From: a virus
Length of the DNA: 33,824 nt
Direction: 5' to 3' (one strand)
IMG/VR virus record: IMGVR_UViG_3300027720_000017
Location: 1-33,824 of that record
A program made the translations under genes and the position numbers. The number at the start of each line of letters is the position of its first letter. Within the stretch, counting starts at the first letter, position 1. Below are positions 22,425 through 30,405 of this stretch, in pieces. The notes beneath the pieces were generated by a model, which was not told the DNA's origin, made no database searches, and worked only from the letters and a program-made list of their open reading frames with translations.

Positions 22425-23051
22425 TCACACCCCCGCCATGTCCAGGCTGATGGCCCGGTATTCACCCGAGACATCGTCACGCTCGTAGAAGCGCACGTAG
22501 CTCTTGCTGGCCGATACCCGCATGCTGTCCGCGATGGCGTCCATCGCCAGCTTCCAGTCGGGGTCATCGATCTTGTAGCTGCGCAGCGACAAGATCCGGC
22601 CCGCAGACACGTTGCCCTCTTTGTCGGTCTCGAAGGCCTTGTTCACCAGCACCTGCAGGTTCTTGTTGGCGCCCTTGGCCCAGCGGTGAATGCACTCGTC
22701 CACCTTGGCCTTGGCCACCTGCAGCCGCTCATCGAAAGCGATCTTCTCGGCCATGGCCCGCACCACCTTCAAGCGGCCGTCGTAGGTCACGAGCGTCACG
22801 TTGCCCTTGCCAGCAGCGCCCCGCATCACCACGTTGTACTCGTCCGCGCTGCGCTGCACGAAGCCGGCAATGTCCACCATGGTCTCACCCTTGAACGCGG
22901 CCAGCGCCTCGTTCAGTGCCCTGGCCTTGGCGCACAGGTCCCTGACCAGCTTGTCGCGGGCCTTGTCCACATCTGCCACCTTGGCTGCTGGGGTCAGGCT
23001 GCCGTCAGCCGCCTCCCAGTAGCCCTTCGGCACCACGTTCTCTTCGCCCAT
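22425..23051 (-). CDS. DUF3164 family early protein
   Basis: The 208-residue product matches DUF3164: GYWEAADGSLTPAAKVADVDKARDKLVRDL, then KALNEAL-like helices, GNVTLVTYDGRLKVVRAMAEKIAFDERLQVAKAKVDECI (ca. residues 83-121) and SYKIDDPDWKLAMDAIADSMRVSASKSYVRFYER (157-190). It is common in the early operon of Mu-like phages of beta- and gammaproteobacteria. Function is not established. It is not Gam, which it resembles in position and size only. Confidence 0.8.
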   Translation of the reverse strand: MGEENVVPKGYWEAADGSLTPAAKVADVDKARDKLVRDLCAKARALNEALAAFKGETMVDIAGFVQRSADEYNVVMRGAAGKGNVTLVTYDGRLKVVRAMAEKIAFDERLQVAKAKVDECIHRWAKGANKNLQVLVNKAFETDKEGNVSAGRILSLRSYKIDDPDWKLAMDAIADSMRVSASKSYVRFYERDDVSGEYRAISLDMAGV

Positions 23052-23075
23052 GTTGCTTCCTTCTCTCGTCGTTGA

Positions 23076-23348
23076 TCAGTGCTGCACAGCGGGCTTCATC
23101 CGGGCCTTGCGCCAGTCAGAAAGCTGCTGCAGCTTGGTTTCGATGGCGCCCTTGTCGCCGCGCTCGTGGGCGTTGACCATCAGCTCCATGGTCTCGGCCT
23201 GCTGATGCACGATCACGCTGAGGTTGTGCAGGTGCACGCTCATCTGCATCGACTGCTTCTGCAGGCCGTGCACGTGCTCCTTCAGCTCCTCATGGCTCAA
23301 GGCCTCCACGTTGCACAAGGTCGCCCCTTGGGTCATCACGGCATCCAT
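23076..23348 (-). CDS. Hypothetical coiled-coil early protein
   Basis: ATG 23348 overlaps the stop of the upstream gene (TGATG). The 90-residue product is mainly helical with HEELKEHVHGLQKQSMQMSVHLHNLSVIVHQQAETMELMV, a likely coiled coil, and a basic C-terminus. No family is recognised. Confidence 0.55.
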   Translation of the reverse strand: MDAVMTQGATLCNVEALSHEELKEHVHGLQKQSMQMSVHLHNLSVIVHQQAETMELMVNAHERGDKGAIETKLQQLSDWRKARMKPAVQH

Positions 23349-23662
23349 CACCGCTCTCCCGCAAACAGGCCATGCACGCCAGCACGCGCTCGGTGGTACT
23401 CACGCTGTGCCTGCTGCAGCTCTTGCCTAAGCAGCGCCATGTGCTCCTCGTGCAGTGCCAGCTCGCGCTCGATGTGCCCGTAGGCCGTGCTCAGGCTCTT
23501 CGAGGCCCGCCACATGCGCCAGCTCATCAGCAGGCCCTTGAGGCCTTGCTCGTCGCGCAGCCGGGCGTAGAACGCCACGTCGCGCAGGTGGCCCAGCACC
23601 CAGCCGCGGGCCAGCGTCCACAGTGCTGCCACGGTCAACATCACGGTGTAGAGCTTGCTCAC
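23348..23662 (-). CDS. Hypothetical membrane-anchored early protein
   Basis: GTG 23662 overlaps the MuB stop (GTGA), and GGAGG lies upstream with good spacing. The 104-residue product has one N-terminal hydrophobic helix (MLTVAALWTLARGWVLGHL) and a long charged helical C-terminus (IERELALHEEHMALLRQELQQAQREYHRA). It may be a membrane-tethered coiled coil. No known family. Confidence 0.58.
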   Translation of the reverse strand: MSKLYTVMLTVAALWTLARGWVLGHLRDVAFYARLRDEQGLKGLLMSWRMWRASKSLSTAYGHIERELALHEEHMALLRQELQQAQREYHRARAGVHGLFAGER

Positions 23663-24606
23663 TTGGCACCTCCCATCCGGCGACCAGGCGTCTCCAGTGA
23701 AAGCACGTCACGCGCCACGGCCTTGATGTGATCAGAGGTCAGGGGCCCCTTGCCGCAGAAGTCGCGGATGTTGGGCACGAACAGCTCCGTCAGCACCCGG
23801 GCACTGCCATCGCAGTAGTGCCACAGCGTGTCCAAAACTTCATCGCTGATCTCACCCATGTCACCCAGCGCAGCACGAGCCAGGTCGTCGGCGTCGTCAC
23901 GGGTGATGCACTTCACCGTCGCAGGCCACATGCCGATGCGGCTGCGCACCTGGTCAAACTGGCCGCGCTCGGGCTGGATCAGCTCCGCGAGCTTCTCCGT
24001 GCCCACCAGCACCACGCCGACACCGGCAACGTCACGGATGCGGCGCAGGTAATCGATGGTGTCGCTGTTGCAGCGGTTCGCCTCATCGATGATGAGCAGA
24101 TAGTTGGTGCCCTTGAGCGTGTTCAGGATGGCGCGGAACTTCTGGTCCAGGCCAGCCGGAGCGGGTACGTTCAGTTGAGCAAGCAGCTCAGTCAGCATCA
24201 CACCCGGAGTCATCTTTGGGCTGCTCTCGATGAACACCGTCTGCGGGTGGGTCGCACAGTACTCTTTGCAACCCTTGGTCTTGCCCACGCCCACGTAGCC
24301 GCAGAACATACCGATGCTGGCCGTCTTGCGGGTGCGGTCCAGCACCACGTGCAGCAGCTTGTGCACGCTGGTCTTCACGTAGCCCACGGGGCCATCGGCC
24401 ATGCGCTCGTTCTCCACCTGCAGGGCAGACCACATCGTATGCAGCTGCTGATTCGGTGGGCTGGCGTACTTGCCGTTCAGGATCTGGCTCACGGTGCCCG
24501 ATGGGATCTTGGCCTTGCGAGCCAGCCAGGCCCGGGACTGATCGTTGTCGCTCAGCCACTTGTTGATCTGGTCAACCAGATGCAGATCGTCATGCGTGTA
24601 GCTCAC
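23659..24606 (-). CDS. Transposition ATPase (MuB-like)
   Basis: This 315-residue AAA+ ATPase captures target DNA and stimulates the transposase. The N-terminal HTH (LARKAKIPSGTVSQILNGKY, residues 28-47) is characteristic of MuB. Walker A is GYVGVGKT (103-110), Walker B LLIIDEA (170-176), and the sensor region GVVLVGTE (197-204). Length is near Mu B (312). It starts at GTG 24606, overlapping the previous gene by 4 bp. Target immunity is expected but not visible in sequence. Confidence 0.93.
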   Translation of the reverse strand: MSYTHDDLHLVDQINKWLSDNDQSRAWLARKAKIPSGTVSQILNGKYASPPNQQLHTMWSALQVENERMADGPVGYVKTSVHKLLHVVLDRTRKTASIGMFCGYVGVGKTKGCKEYCATHPQTVFIESSPKMTPGVMLTELLAQLNVPAPAGLDQKFRAILNTLKGTNYLLIIDEANRCNSDTIDYLRRIRDVAGVGVVLVGTEKLAELIQPERGQFDQVRSRIGMWPATVKCITRDDADDLARAALGDMGEISDEVLDTLWHYCDGSARVLTELFVPNIRDFCGKGPLTSDHIKAVARDVLSLETPGRRMGGAK

Positions 24607-24845
24607 AGGAAAGCTCCCTTCAATGGATGGTTCTTGTTCACGTGGCGCGCATTGCAGATGTGCACGCCGGTCATCGTTTGCACGGCCAGGAACAGAGCCC
24701 CTTGGGCAACGTCCACATGCACACGCACTTGGCTGTTGATGTGCTTGGCCAGGTCGGCATGCGACCAGGTCAGCCCCTCGAATTGCAGCTCCCCCGTGTC
24801 GCTCACGGTGCGGGTCTCAGCGGGCGCTTGCAGCAGCTTCAACAT
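24603..24845 (-). CDS. Small hypothetical protein between transposase and ATPase
   Basis: ATG 24845 overlaps the transposase stop and the product is 80 residues. It has FEGLTWSHADLAKHINSQVRVHVDVAQGALFLAV and no recognised domain. The overlap on both sides (4 bp) makes it part of the transposition cassette. It may be a small accessory of transposition. Confidence 0.65.
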   Translation of the reverse strand: MLKLLQAPAETRTVSDTGELQFEGLTWSHADLAKHINSQVRVHVDVAQGALFLAVQTMTGVHICNARHVNKNHPLKGAFL

Positions 24846-26497
24846 CACGTCTTGTCCCTCCAGTTGAGTAGGTCGATCTCGATCACGTCAGCCGCAGGCT
24901 TGGGCACCTCCAGCACCACCGGGGTGATGGCCTCAAGCTGTGCCACCTGGTCGGCGGCAGTGACGCTGTCTTGGGCGCGGGCCTGGGCTTCTTCCAGGTG
25001 GCGCTGCAGGCGCTTGGTCTGGCCTGCCAGGCGCTTCTCGCGCTGCTCTTCGATGCGGCTCGTGGGCAGCACGCCGATGGTGTTGACCAGCTTGGCCTCG
25101 GCAATGAAGCGGCCCTTCTTGTCGAACACCCACACGCGCTTGTCGTTGTGCAGGTCGTACTCCACGTCCACCTCTTTGGCGTCGTACAGGGCCAGGGCCT
25201 CGTGGTAGTAGGTCCGGTTGTGCAGGCGCACCGTCTGGCGCTGCACGCTGCGCAACTCGTGCGGGCGCACCACCACCTGGTCGGGCAGGCCCACGCTCAC
25301 AGGTGTCAGGCCAGCCCACACTTGGGCCGGTGTGCGTCCACCCAGCACGTCCATGGGCGTGCGGTGGTATTGCTCCAGCCAGGCAGTGAAGCTGTCCACG
25401 TACTGGGCCAGGCTGGGCAGCACGCGCTTGCCCTGCTGCAGCTCGGCGCTCAGGCGGCGGTTGGTCTCGGGTGCCGCGTCATCGCCGCAGTACACCAAGC
25501 CACCCGCAAAGAACTTGTCATGGCGGTCGCGCACGGTGCGGAAGAAGCGCTCAATCCAGCCCTTGCCGTGCGGGTTGCCTGGCAAGGCCCCGATCACTTC
25601 CATGTCGAAGCGCTTGTAGAAGCCGGTGACTTCGTCGCTCAGCATCTTGGCGCGGTAGCCTGCGCCCCGGTCGATGTACAGCCAGGCGGGCACGTGGTCA
25701 TGCGTCACCATGGCGTGGCTCAGCGCGTACAGCGTGGACACACCGCTTTCTGACTCGGTCAAGTACCAGCCCGTGATGTACCGGCTCTTGATGTCGATGA
25801 ACACCGTCAGCTCGGGCCGGAAGGGCTTGCCCGTGTTGGGGTGCCCCACGTAGCAGTCGGCCGTGTGGCCGTCGCCCGCGTACACCTCGCCCACCAAGAT
25901 GTCGTCGAGGTGGCGGCGCTGGTAGTGCTGGCGCTTGAGCTTGTGCAGGTGCTTGCCCACACGTGCCGGGCTGTGCTCGCCCAGGGTCGCTGGCAGCGCT
26001 TTGATGAAGCGCTTCACGCGGCTCTCGGTCACATTCGCGAATCCCTCGAAGATCAGGCGCTGCGCCACATCCATGAAGCCCGGCTTGCTGGGGATGTTGT
26101 ACAGCTCCACAGCCCGCGCCTCCCAGCCGTATTCCTGGCGCACGCGCCCCGTGTGCTTGGGCAGCAGCCCGGCCTTGCCGTTGGCCTTGTAGGCGCTCAG
26201 CATCCGCTTGATGGTCGGCACGCTGGGTGCCTCGCCATCGCGGGCCAGCAGCTTGAGCACGTGGGCCGTGTTTGGGTCCAGCGTGCCTGCAGCCACGCGG
26301 GCCACGAACAGCTCGGCCACCCTGGTGATGCTCACGCCGTTCTCGACCAGGTCGAACAGCGGACGCACCACCACCTCGCGCAGCTCGGCTGTGCGGCGCT
26401 GCGTGTCTGTCGCAGCCGCCCACGGGTCGGCCGTCAGCACCGATGGCAGATCACTCATCGCGTGGACGTGTTTGGTGAGTTTGAGAACGTTGCCCAT
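24845..26497 (-). CDS. DDE transposase (MuA-like)
   Basis: The 550-residue DDE/RNase H-fold transposase joins phage ends to target DNA. Catalytic residues are visible at D209 (YAGDGHT), D276 (YIDRGAGY) and E315 (GWIERFF). The N-terminal ~180 residues contain winged-helix end-binding segments (VPTIKRMLSAYKANGKAGLLPKHTGR). The C-terminus has a Mu-type beta-barrel (LRSVQRQTVRLHNRTYYHEALALYDAKEV) and a charged tail that probably contacts the ATPase. It is shorter than Mu A (663), lacking part of the enhancer-binding N-terminus, as in the BcepMu group. Confidence 0.95.
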   Translation of the reverse strand: MGNVLKLTKHVHAMSDLPSVLTADPWAAATDTQRRTAELREVVVRPLFDLVENGVSITRVAELFVARVAAGTLDPNTAHVLKLLARDGEAPSVPTIKRMLSAYKANGKAGLLPKHTGRVRQEYGWEARAVELYNIPSKPGFMDVAQRLIFEGFANVTESRVKRFIKALPATLGEHSPARVGKHLHKLKRQHYQRRHLDDILVGEVYAGDGHTADCYVGHPNTGKPFRPELTVFIDIKSRYITGWYLTESESGVSTLYALSHAMVTHDHVPAWLYIDRGAGYRAKMLSDEVTGFYKRFDMEVIGALPGNPHGKGWIERFFRTVRDRHDKFFAGGLVYCGDDAAPETNRRLSAELQQGKRVLPSLAQYVDSFTAWLEQYHRTPMDVLGGRTPAQVWAGLTPVSVGLPDQVVVRPHELRSVQRQTVRLHNRTYYHEALALYDAKEVDVEYDLHNDKRVWVFDKKGRFIAEAKLVNTIGVLPTSRIEEQREKRLAGQTKRLQRHLEEAQARAQDSVTAADQVAQLEAITPVVLEVPKPAADVIEIDLLNWRDKT

Positions 26498-26527
26498 GTC
26501 ATCCCCCTGTGATGCCCCCAGCCGCGT

Positions 26528-27538
26528 TTATTCGCCGCGTGTCTTGGGTGCTTCAGGCTTGGCCGAAGGCCGGCCCTTGCCGCGCGGGCGCTCCTGCTGG
26601 CGCTCCCAGTCGCGCAGGGCCTTCTCGTGCTGGTGCAAGGCCACCAGGTCGGCAAACCGCTTGGCGGCCTCCTCGACCTCGCTCGGCGTCAGGTAGCTCA
26701 TGGGCCCGGGCTTCACACCGTCCAGGTCGAAGCCGCGCACCAGCTGGCGCACCACACCGTCAATCTGCACCTGCAAGCCCAGCAGCCCCGTGATGGCCAA
26801 GCGCGCGGTTGGGTCCAACCATTCCTGCAAGCCCTCGACGTCCACCAGGTTGATCAGATCGCGGCCCAGAGCCATCACCTCATCCACTGCCAGGCGCGAT
26901 CGCTCCACCTGCGCCACCGCTTCGGCGCGGATGTCGAAGATGGCAATCGGCACCTCGCTGCTGCGGTCCTTCTTCGCGGCCTTCTTGGCTGCGGTGGCCT
27001 CGGCCTGGGCGGTTTCGAGCTGCACGTCGCGGTCAGCCACCGAGGCCTCCAGGTCGCGGATGCGTTCCCGCAGCGCCCGGACCCCGATCAGGTCGATGTC
27101 GATGTCATCGTCTTCAAGCATCGCCTGCACCACCTCTGGCGTGGCCGATGCCAGCAGCATCACCTTGCTCTTCTGCAGGTGCATCACCTCGTCACGCGCA
27201 CCGTCAGGCAGGCGGGCACAGAAGCTGGCCCCCTGCATCAGCTCGTAAGCGCGGCGCTTCGTCAGGCCGCGCGCCTCAATCAGCGCCTCGAATTCCTCGG
27301 GCTGCATCTCGGCTTTCACGCTCGACAGCAGCAGCCCGGCCTGGATCAGGTTGTATGTGGCCACGTTCTGTGCGAACACCGCCTGTTCAGTGCGGACGTC
27401 CGCACTCGACGCCAGGTTGATGCCCATTTGCAGCGCCATGGCGCGCTCTTGGTCACCGAAGTTCACCGCAGTGCGGACGTCCGCACTCGCGTTTTGCGGC
27501 ACCACCACCGCGTTGCTGGCCTTGTCTTTTTTGGTCAT
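26528..27538 (-). CDS. DUF3102-like early protein
   Basis: This 336-residue protein is the second gene of the early operon. Residues 60-120 contain YNLIQAGLLLSSVKAEMQPEEFEALIEARGLTKRRAYELMQ, the DUF3102-like/ParB-HTH-like block. A coiled coil follows (RALRERIRDLEASVADRDVQLETAQAEATAAKKAAKK), and the C-terminus is helical. Its N-terminal coding DNA contains two copies of an 18-bp palindrome, giving repeated SADVRT peptides. The function is unknown; DNA binding or partition-like activity is an inference from the HTH-like block. Confidence 0.7.
   Translation of the reverse strand: MTKKDKASNAVVVPQNASADVRTAVNFGDQERAMALQMGINLASSADVRTEQAVFAQNVATYNLIQAGLLLSSVKAEMQPEEFEALIEARGLTKRRAYELMQGASFCARLPDGARDEVMHLQKSKVMLLASATPEVVQAMLEDDDIDIDLIGVRALRERIRDLEASVADRDVQLETAQAEATAAKKAAKKDRSSEVPIAIFDIRAEAVAQVERSRLAVDEVMALGRDLINLVDVEGLQEWLDPTARLAITGLLGLQVQIDGVVRQLVRGFDLDGVKPGPMSYLTPSEVEEAAKRFADLVALHQHEKALRDWERQQERPRGKGRPSAKPEAPKTRGE
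27389..27487. repeat. Duplicated 18-bp palindrome inside the DUF3102-like gene
   Basis: AGTGCGGACGTCCGCACT, a perfect 18-bp palindrome, is present at 27389-27406 and again at 27470-27487. The copies start 81 bp apart, which is 27 codons, so both are read in the same frame and encode SADVRT. They lie about 50-150 bp into the gene that follows the gp16-type regulator. Operator or DNA-bridging sites are likely functions. Confidence 0.7.
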
Positions 27539-27558
27539 GTGAGGTCTCTTGGTTGGGT

Positions 27559-27804
27559 TCAGGCCGTGCGCTTCATGCCGAGCGCGATGGCGATGCGGTG
27601 ACCGAGCCCGTAGCTCGCGCGGCTCTTGCCGCGCACCACGTCGCTTACCGTTTGGTAAGGGAAGCCGTGCTTGGTCGACCAGGACTTCAAGGTCTCGCCA
27701 CGCTCACGCAGGCGTGTCTTCACTTCGTCACCACTCAGCACAGTTTTTTTCTCGGTTGCCCGAATCGCACCAGCCTTGGGGGCTACAGGCGTCTTGATGG
27801 TCAT
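27559..27804 (-). CDS. BcepMu gp16-type DNA-binding regulator (Ner-like role)
   Basis: ATG 27804 follows GGAGGTG with correct spacing; longer frames to 27870 have no support. The 81-residue product ends in LSGDEVKTRLRERGETLKSWSTKHGFPYQTVSDVVRGKSRASYGLGHRIAIALGM, which matches the BcepMu gp16 family (helix-turn-helix near residues 40-65). It probably represses the repressor promoter and autoregulates the early operon, like Mu Ner. It is the first early gene, divergent from the repressor. Confidence 0.85.
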   Translation of the reverse strand: MTIKTPVAPKAGAIRATEKKTVLSGDEVKTRLRERGETLKSWSTKHGFPYQTVSDVVRGKSRASYGLGHRIAIALGMKRTA

Positions 27805-28009
27805 TTGCGAACACCTCCGGTCGCGTTGTTGCTCGATTCGTGACGAATGATAACGACACAATCCGATCAACGCAAGCGTGTTGTTGATCGGAAACGAACT
27901 AGCAGAAATCCGGATTCAAGCAATCGCTAACTTGGGTGTTGTCCTTTCCCGATCAACAGGCACAAAATTCGTGCTGTTTCGTGCTCTTTTCAGATCGGAA
28001 GTCATCCCA
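27805..28009. promoter_or_regulatory. Divergent early/repressor control region with operators
   Basis: The 205-bp gap between regulator and repressor has the inverted pair TCCGATCAAC (27862-27871) and GTTGATCGGA (27883-27892) with an 11-nt spacer. Another forward half-site CCGATCAAC is at 27949-27957, and a degenerate reverse half-site AGATCGGAA is at 27992-28000. These fit operators for the repressor. All four contain GATC. Confidence 0.75.
27847..27875 (-). promoter_or_regulatory. Candidate early promoter
   Basis: On the minus strand TTGCGT (-35; plus 27870-27875) and TATCAT (-10; plus 27847-27852) are spaced 17 bp. One operator half-site lies in the spacer, so bound repressor would exclude RNA polymerase. 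It would drive the regulator, transposase and ATPase operon. Confidence 0.55.
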
Positions 28010-28720
28010 ATGGACCACCCAGAACCACCGCCGTCGCAGCTCGACCTCACGGCCATTGGTGCGCGCATCAGGGAGGCGATATCGGCATCGGGCACAGACG
28101 GCACGGCCTTCGCCGAACGTGTAGGCGTGCCTTACTCCACGATGCGGTCCTACCTGTCCGGCAACAGGGCCCCGAGCGCTGAGTTCCTGGCAGGCTCGTT
28201 CACGGCCTTTGGGGTGATGCCCTCATGGCTGCTGACGGGTGATCTGCCAATGACGCGCATTGACACAACAGACATCAACCCAGAGGCCGAGATGGCTGGT
28301 GAATTCGTCACCATCTCGCGCCTGCCCATCCAGGTGAGTGCCGGCTACGGCTCGGTCAACGAACCGCCCAGTGACTACCGCAGCACAGGGCTGTGCTTCT
28401 CGCGAGTCTGGCTGGCCCGCAGACACCTCAACCCACTCGGCCTGCGTGTCGTGGAGGTCAAAGGCCGCTCCATGGATGGCGTGCTGTCCGATGGCGACCT
28501 GGTGCTCATCGACATGTACGACACAAAGCCACGCAGTGGCTATGTGTATGTTCTGCGCCAAGGCGACGAGCTGCTGGTCAAGTACTGCCAGCTGCTGCCT
28601 GGTGGCGTGTTGCGAGTCAGCAGCGCAAACACACAATTCGCACCGTATGACGTCGTTCTGAACGAGGCATCGGACGTTCAAATCGTAGGCCGTGTTGTGG
28701 CCTCAATGCATGAATGGTGA
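28010..28720 (+). CDS. LexA/S24-type phage repressor
   Basis: ATG 28010 gives 236 residues starting MDHPEPPPSQ; an open frame to 27878 would cross the operator region. Residues 12-60 form a helix-turn-helix (FAERVGVPYSTMRSYLSGNRAPS). The C-terminal S24 peptidase domain has GRSMDGVLSDGDLVLID with nucleophile S154, general base K191 in LLVKYC, and a likely self-cleavage site in SAGYG (A111-G112). It should repress the early promoter and self-cleave after DNA damage through RecA. Such inducible repressors are unlike Mu c, so this phage may be SOS-inducible. Confidence 0.9.
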   Translation: MDHPEPPPSQLDLTAIGARIREAISASGTDGTAFAERVGVPYSTMRSYLSGNRAPSAEFLAGSFTAFGVMPSWLLTGDLPMTRIDTTDINPEAEMAGEFVTISRLPIQVSAGYGSVNEPPSDYRSTGLCFSRVWLARRHLNPLGLRVVEVKGRSMDGVLSDGDLVLIDMYDTKPRSGYVYVLRQGDELLVKYCQLLPGGVLRVSSANTQFAPYDVVLNEASDVQIVGRVVASMHEW

Positions 28721-28731
28721 AGGGAGAAAAA

Positions 28732-29394
28732 ATGAGCATAGAAACATCAATCCAACCGAGCAACACCAAGCCTCAACCTTGGATGTGGGTTGCAGCAGTC
28801 GTGGTACTTGGCCTCGCTGGCGCTTCACTGATGCAGCCTCGGAGCAAGGCCCCACAGGCAGCTGCAGGCCAGCCAGCAGCATCGGTAGCGCCATCCAGGG
28901 CTCGAAACACCACTGACCTCGAACTGGCGCAGCTCATCGCTCGTTTAAATCGGTTCACGTCAGCAACGATGGGTTCCAAGTACCTACTGCCAACAAACCC
29001 CAAAGAGGAGGTCCGTAACGATGTCTTCCACACTTACGCTCTCAGGTTCCCAACGGCTCAAATCGGCATCGAAGCTGAGAACACGACCGGCAGACCGTTC
29101 TCGATAACGCTGATCAGTACAGCGACTACCAATACCGACATCGCTGAGTCCATTGGTCTCATGGCTGCCATCGGTGCAACCATGCTGGGCAAGGGACCAC
29201 AGGCCGGCGCACTCATGAACGCATGCACAGCCGCCGCAGAGTCAACAAACAAGTCGCACACCGTCAACTTGGGTGATTTCACTGTTTTCTGCAGTAACCC
29301 GATGGGTGCTTGGGTCGCCGGCATCTCGGTCAGCAAGGAAGCGTCAATCTCGTCAGGCATTGCCACTGTGCCCATGCAACCCGATGCCAAGTAA
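28732..29394 (+). CDS. Membrane-anchored protein of unknown function (cargo gene)
   Basis: ATG 28732 follows GGGAG. The 220-residue product has one membrane helix (WMWVAAVVVLGLAGASLM, ca. residues 17-34), a Pro/Ala linker and a ~160-residue exported domain (LELAQLIARLNRFTSATMGSKYLL, then NTTGRPFSITLISTATTNTD). Two cysteines (one in MNACTAAAE, one in FTVFCSNP) could form a disulphide. It has lower GC than the structural arms and lies directly after the repressor, as lysogenic-conversion genes do. No family is recognised. It could be an exclusion or fitness factor. Confidence 0.62.
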   Translation: MSIETSIQPSNTKPQPWMWVAAVVVLGLAGASLMQPRSKAPQAAAGQPAASVAPSRARNTTDLELAQLIARLNRFTSATMGSKYLLPTNPKEEVRNDVFHTYALRFPTAQIGIEAENTTGRPFSITLISTATTNTDIAESIGLMAAIGATMLGKGPQAGALMNACTAAAESTNKSHTVNLGDFTVFCSNPMGAWVAGISVSKEASISSGIATVPMQPDAK

Positions 29395-29399
29395 TGAGT

Positions 29400-29460
29400 G
29401 GCTTGGCTTACAACGGTCGAGGCTATCTAGCGCGCACGGCCAGGTAAGCCCGACCAAGCC
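29400..29460 (+). other. Structured intergenic element before tcmP
   Basis: GGCTTGG-CTTAC (29400-29411) can pair with GTAAG (29444-29448) and CCAAGCC (29454-29460), giving a two-part stem with a 5-nt bulge and ~32-nt loop. It lies between the membrane-protein stop codon and tcmP. It could be a terminator-like or RNA control element. No T-run is present. Confidence 0.4.
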
Positions 29461-29538
29461 TGACTGCTCAGCAAAGCCAGTCAAAATGTAGCTAGAGAGG
29501 CTCATCAAGAAGCCTCCAAAACCAAAATCAGGATGGAC

Positions 29539-30384
29539 ATGACCAAGCACCGATTCGGTGGGCTCTGGACACAGCAGAAGCTCACCGTACTCCAGGAATA
29601 CCTGGGTTTCTTCACCAAAGCGCTGATGGCCAAGCCATTCAAGCTGGTCTACATAGACACCTTTGCCGGAACTGGTAAGTGCCTCATAAAAACAGGGCCT
29701 GAAGGCCAGTCCGAGATCGATGGCTCCGCATCCATCGCGCTGAACACGCCCCGGCCGTTCGATGAGTACTTCTTCATTGAGGCAAGGCGCAAGCACATCA
29801 AGGCGCTGCAGGCATTGAAGGAAAGCCATGCTCTCGGTGACCGCGTGCACGTGGTCCATGGTGACGCAAGGGCAGAGCTGTCAAGCGTGCTGACCAAACA
29901 CAACTGGCGCAGCACCCGAGGTGTCCTCTTTCTCGACCCCTACGGCCTGCAGTGCTCATGGGACATGGTCCAACGCATTGCAGCCACCAAGGCCCTGGAC
30001 GTGTTCTTCCTGGTGAGTGTGAGCGGCATCACACGCCAAGCATCGACGGACCTCTCGAAGGTCGATCAGGACAAAGAGCGTGCGTTGACTGACTTTCTCG
30101 GGACCGAAGAGTGGAAGCGGGCGTGGTACCAGCCGCCACCACAGTCTGATTTGTTCGGCGATGGCCCCGAGCTTGTGAGAGAGGGCGGTGTTCAAGCCAT
30201 CCTTCAGTTCGTCAGGCGGCGCATGGGCGATGTTTTCCCTCATGTCGGGGAGCCAATGATCCTGAAGAATGGGCAGAATGCCGCCCTGTTTGCGCTGTTC
30301 TTCGCAGTGTCAAACGACTCTGAAGCTGCTGTGAAGCTTGCCTCCAAAGTCAGCAGGGAGATACTCTCAAAGCTAGACAAATGA
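29539..30384 (+). CDS. tcmP: Three-Cys-motif partner protein TcmP
   Basis: The 281-residue protein matches TcmP. ATG 29539 has AGGA at good spacing; ATG 29533 is in frame. The N-terminus KHRFGGLWTQQKLTVLQEYLGFFTKAL is typical; VYIDTFAGTGKC forms a methyltransferase-like SAM pocket and LFLDPYG (ca. residues 132-138) is the motif IV equivalent. It is annotated widely as partner of the three-Cys DUF5131 protein, whose gene begins 22 bp downstream. The reaction is not established to my knowledge. A SAM-dependent modification of nucleic acid or protein is plausible by fold. Base composition suggests acquisition as cargo. Confidence 0.85.
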   Translation: MTKHRFGGLWTQQKLTVLQEYLGFFTKALMAKPFKLVYIDTFAGTGKCLIKTGPEGQSEIDGSASIALNTPRPFDEYFFIEARRKHIKALQALKESHALGDRVHVVHGDARAELSSVLTKHNWRSTRGVLFLDPYGLQCSWDMVQRIAATKALDVFFLVSVSGITRQASTDLSKVDQDKERALTDFLGTEEWKRAWYQPPPQSDLFGDGPELVREGGVQAILQFVRRRMGDVFPHVGEPMILKNGQNAALFALFFAVSNDSEAAVKLASKVSREILSKLDK

Positions 30385-30405
30385 TCCAACACCGAGGGCC
30401 GAGCC

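Noticed and set aside
22425-23051. Possible Gam host-nuclease inhibitor
   Set aside because: Position and length fit, but the conserved blocks are those of DUF3164; no Gam-like sequence was recognised in the window.
27878-28009. N-terminal extension of the repressor
   Set aside because: It would translate the operator region and does not resemble repressor N-termini; ATG 28010 begins just before the HTH.
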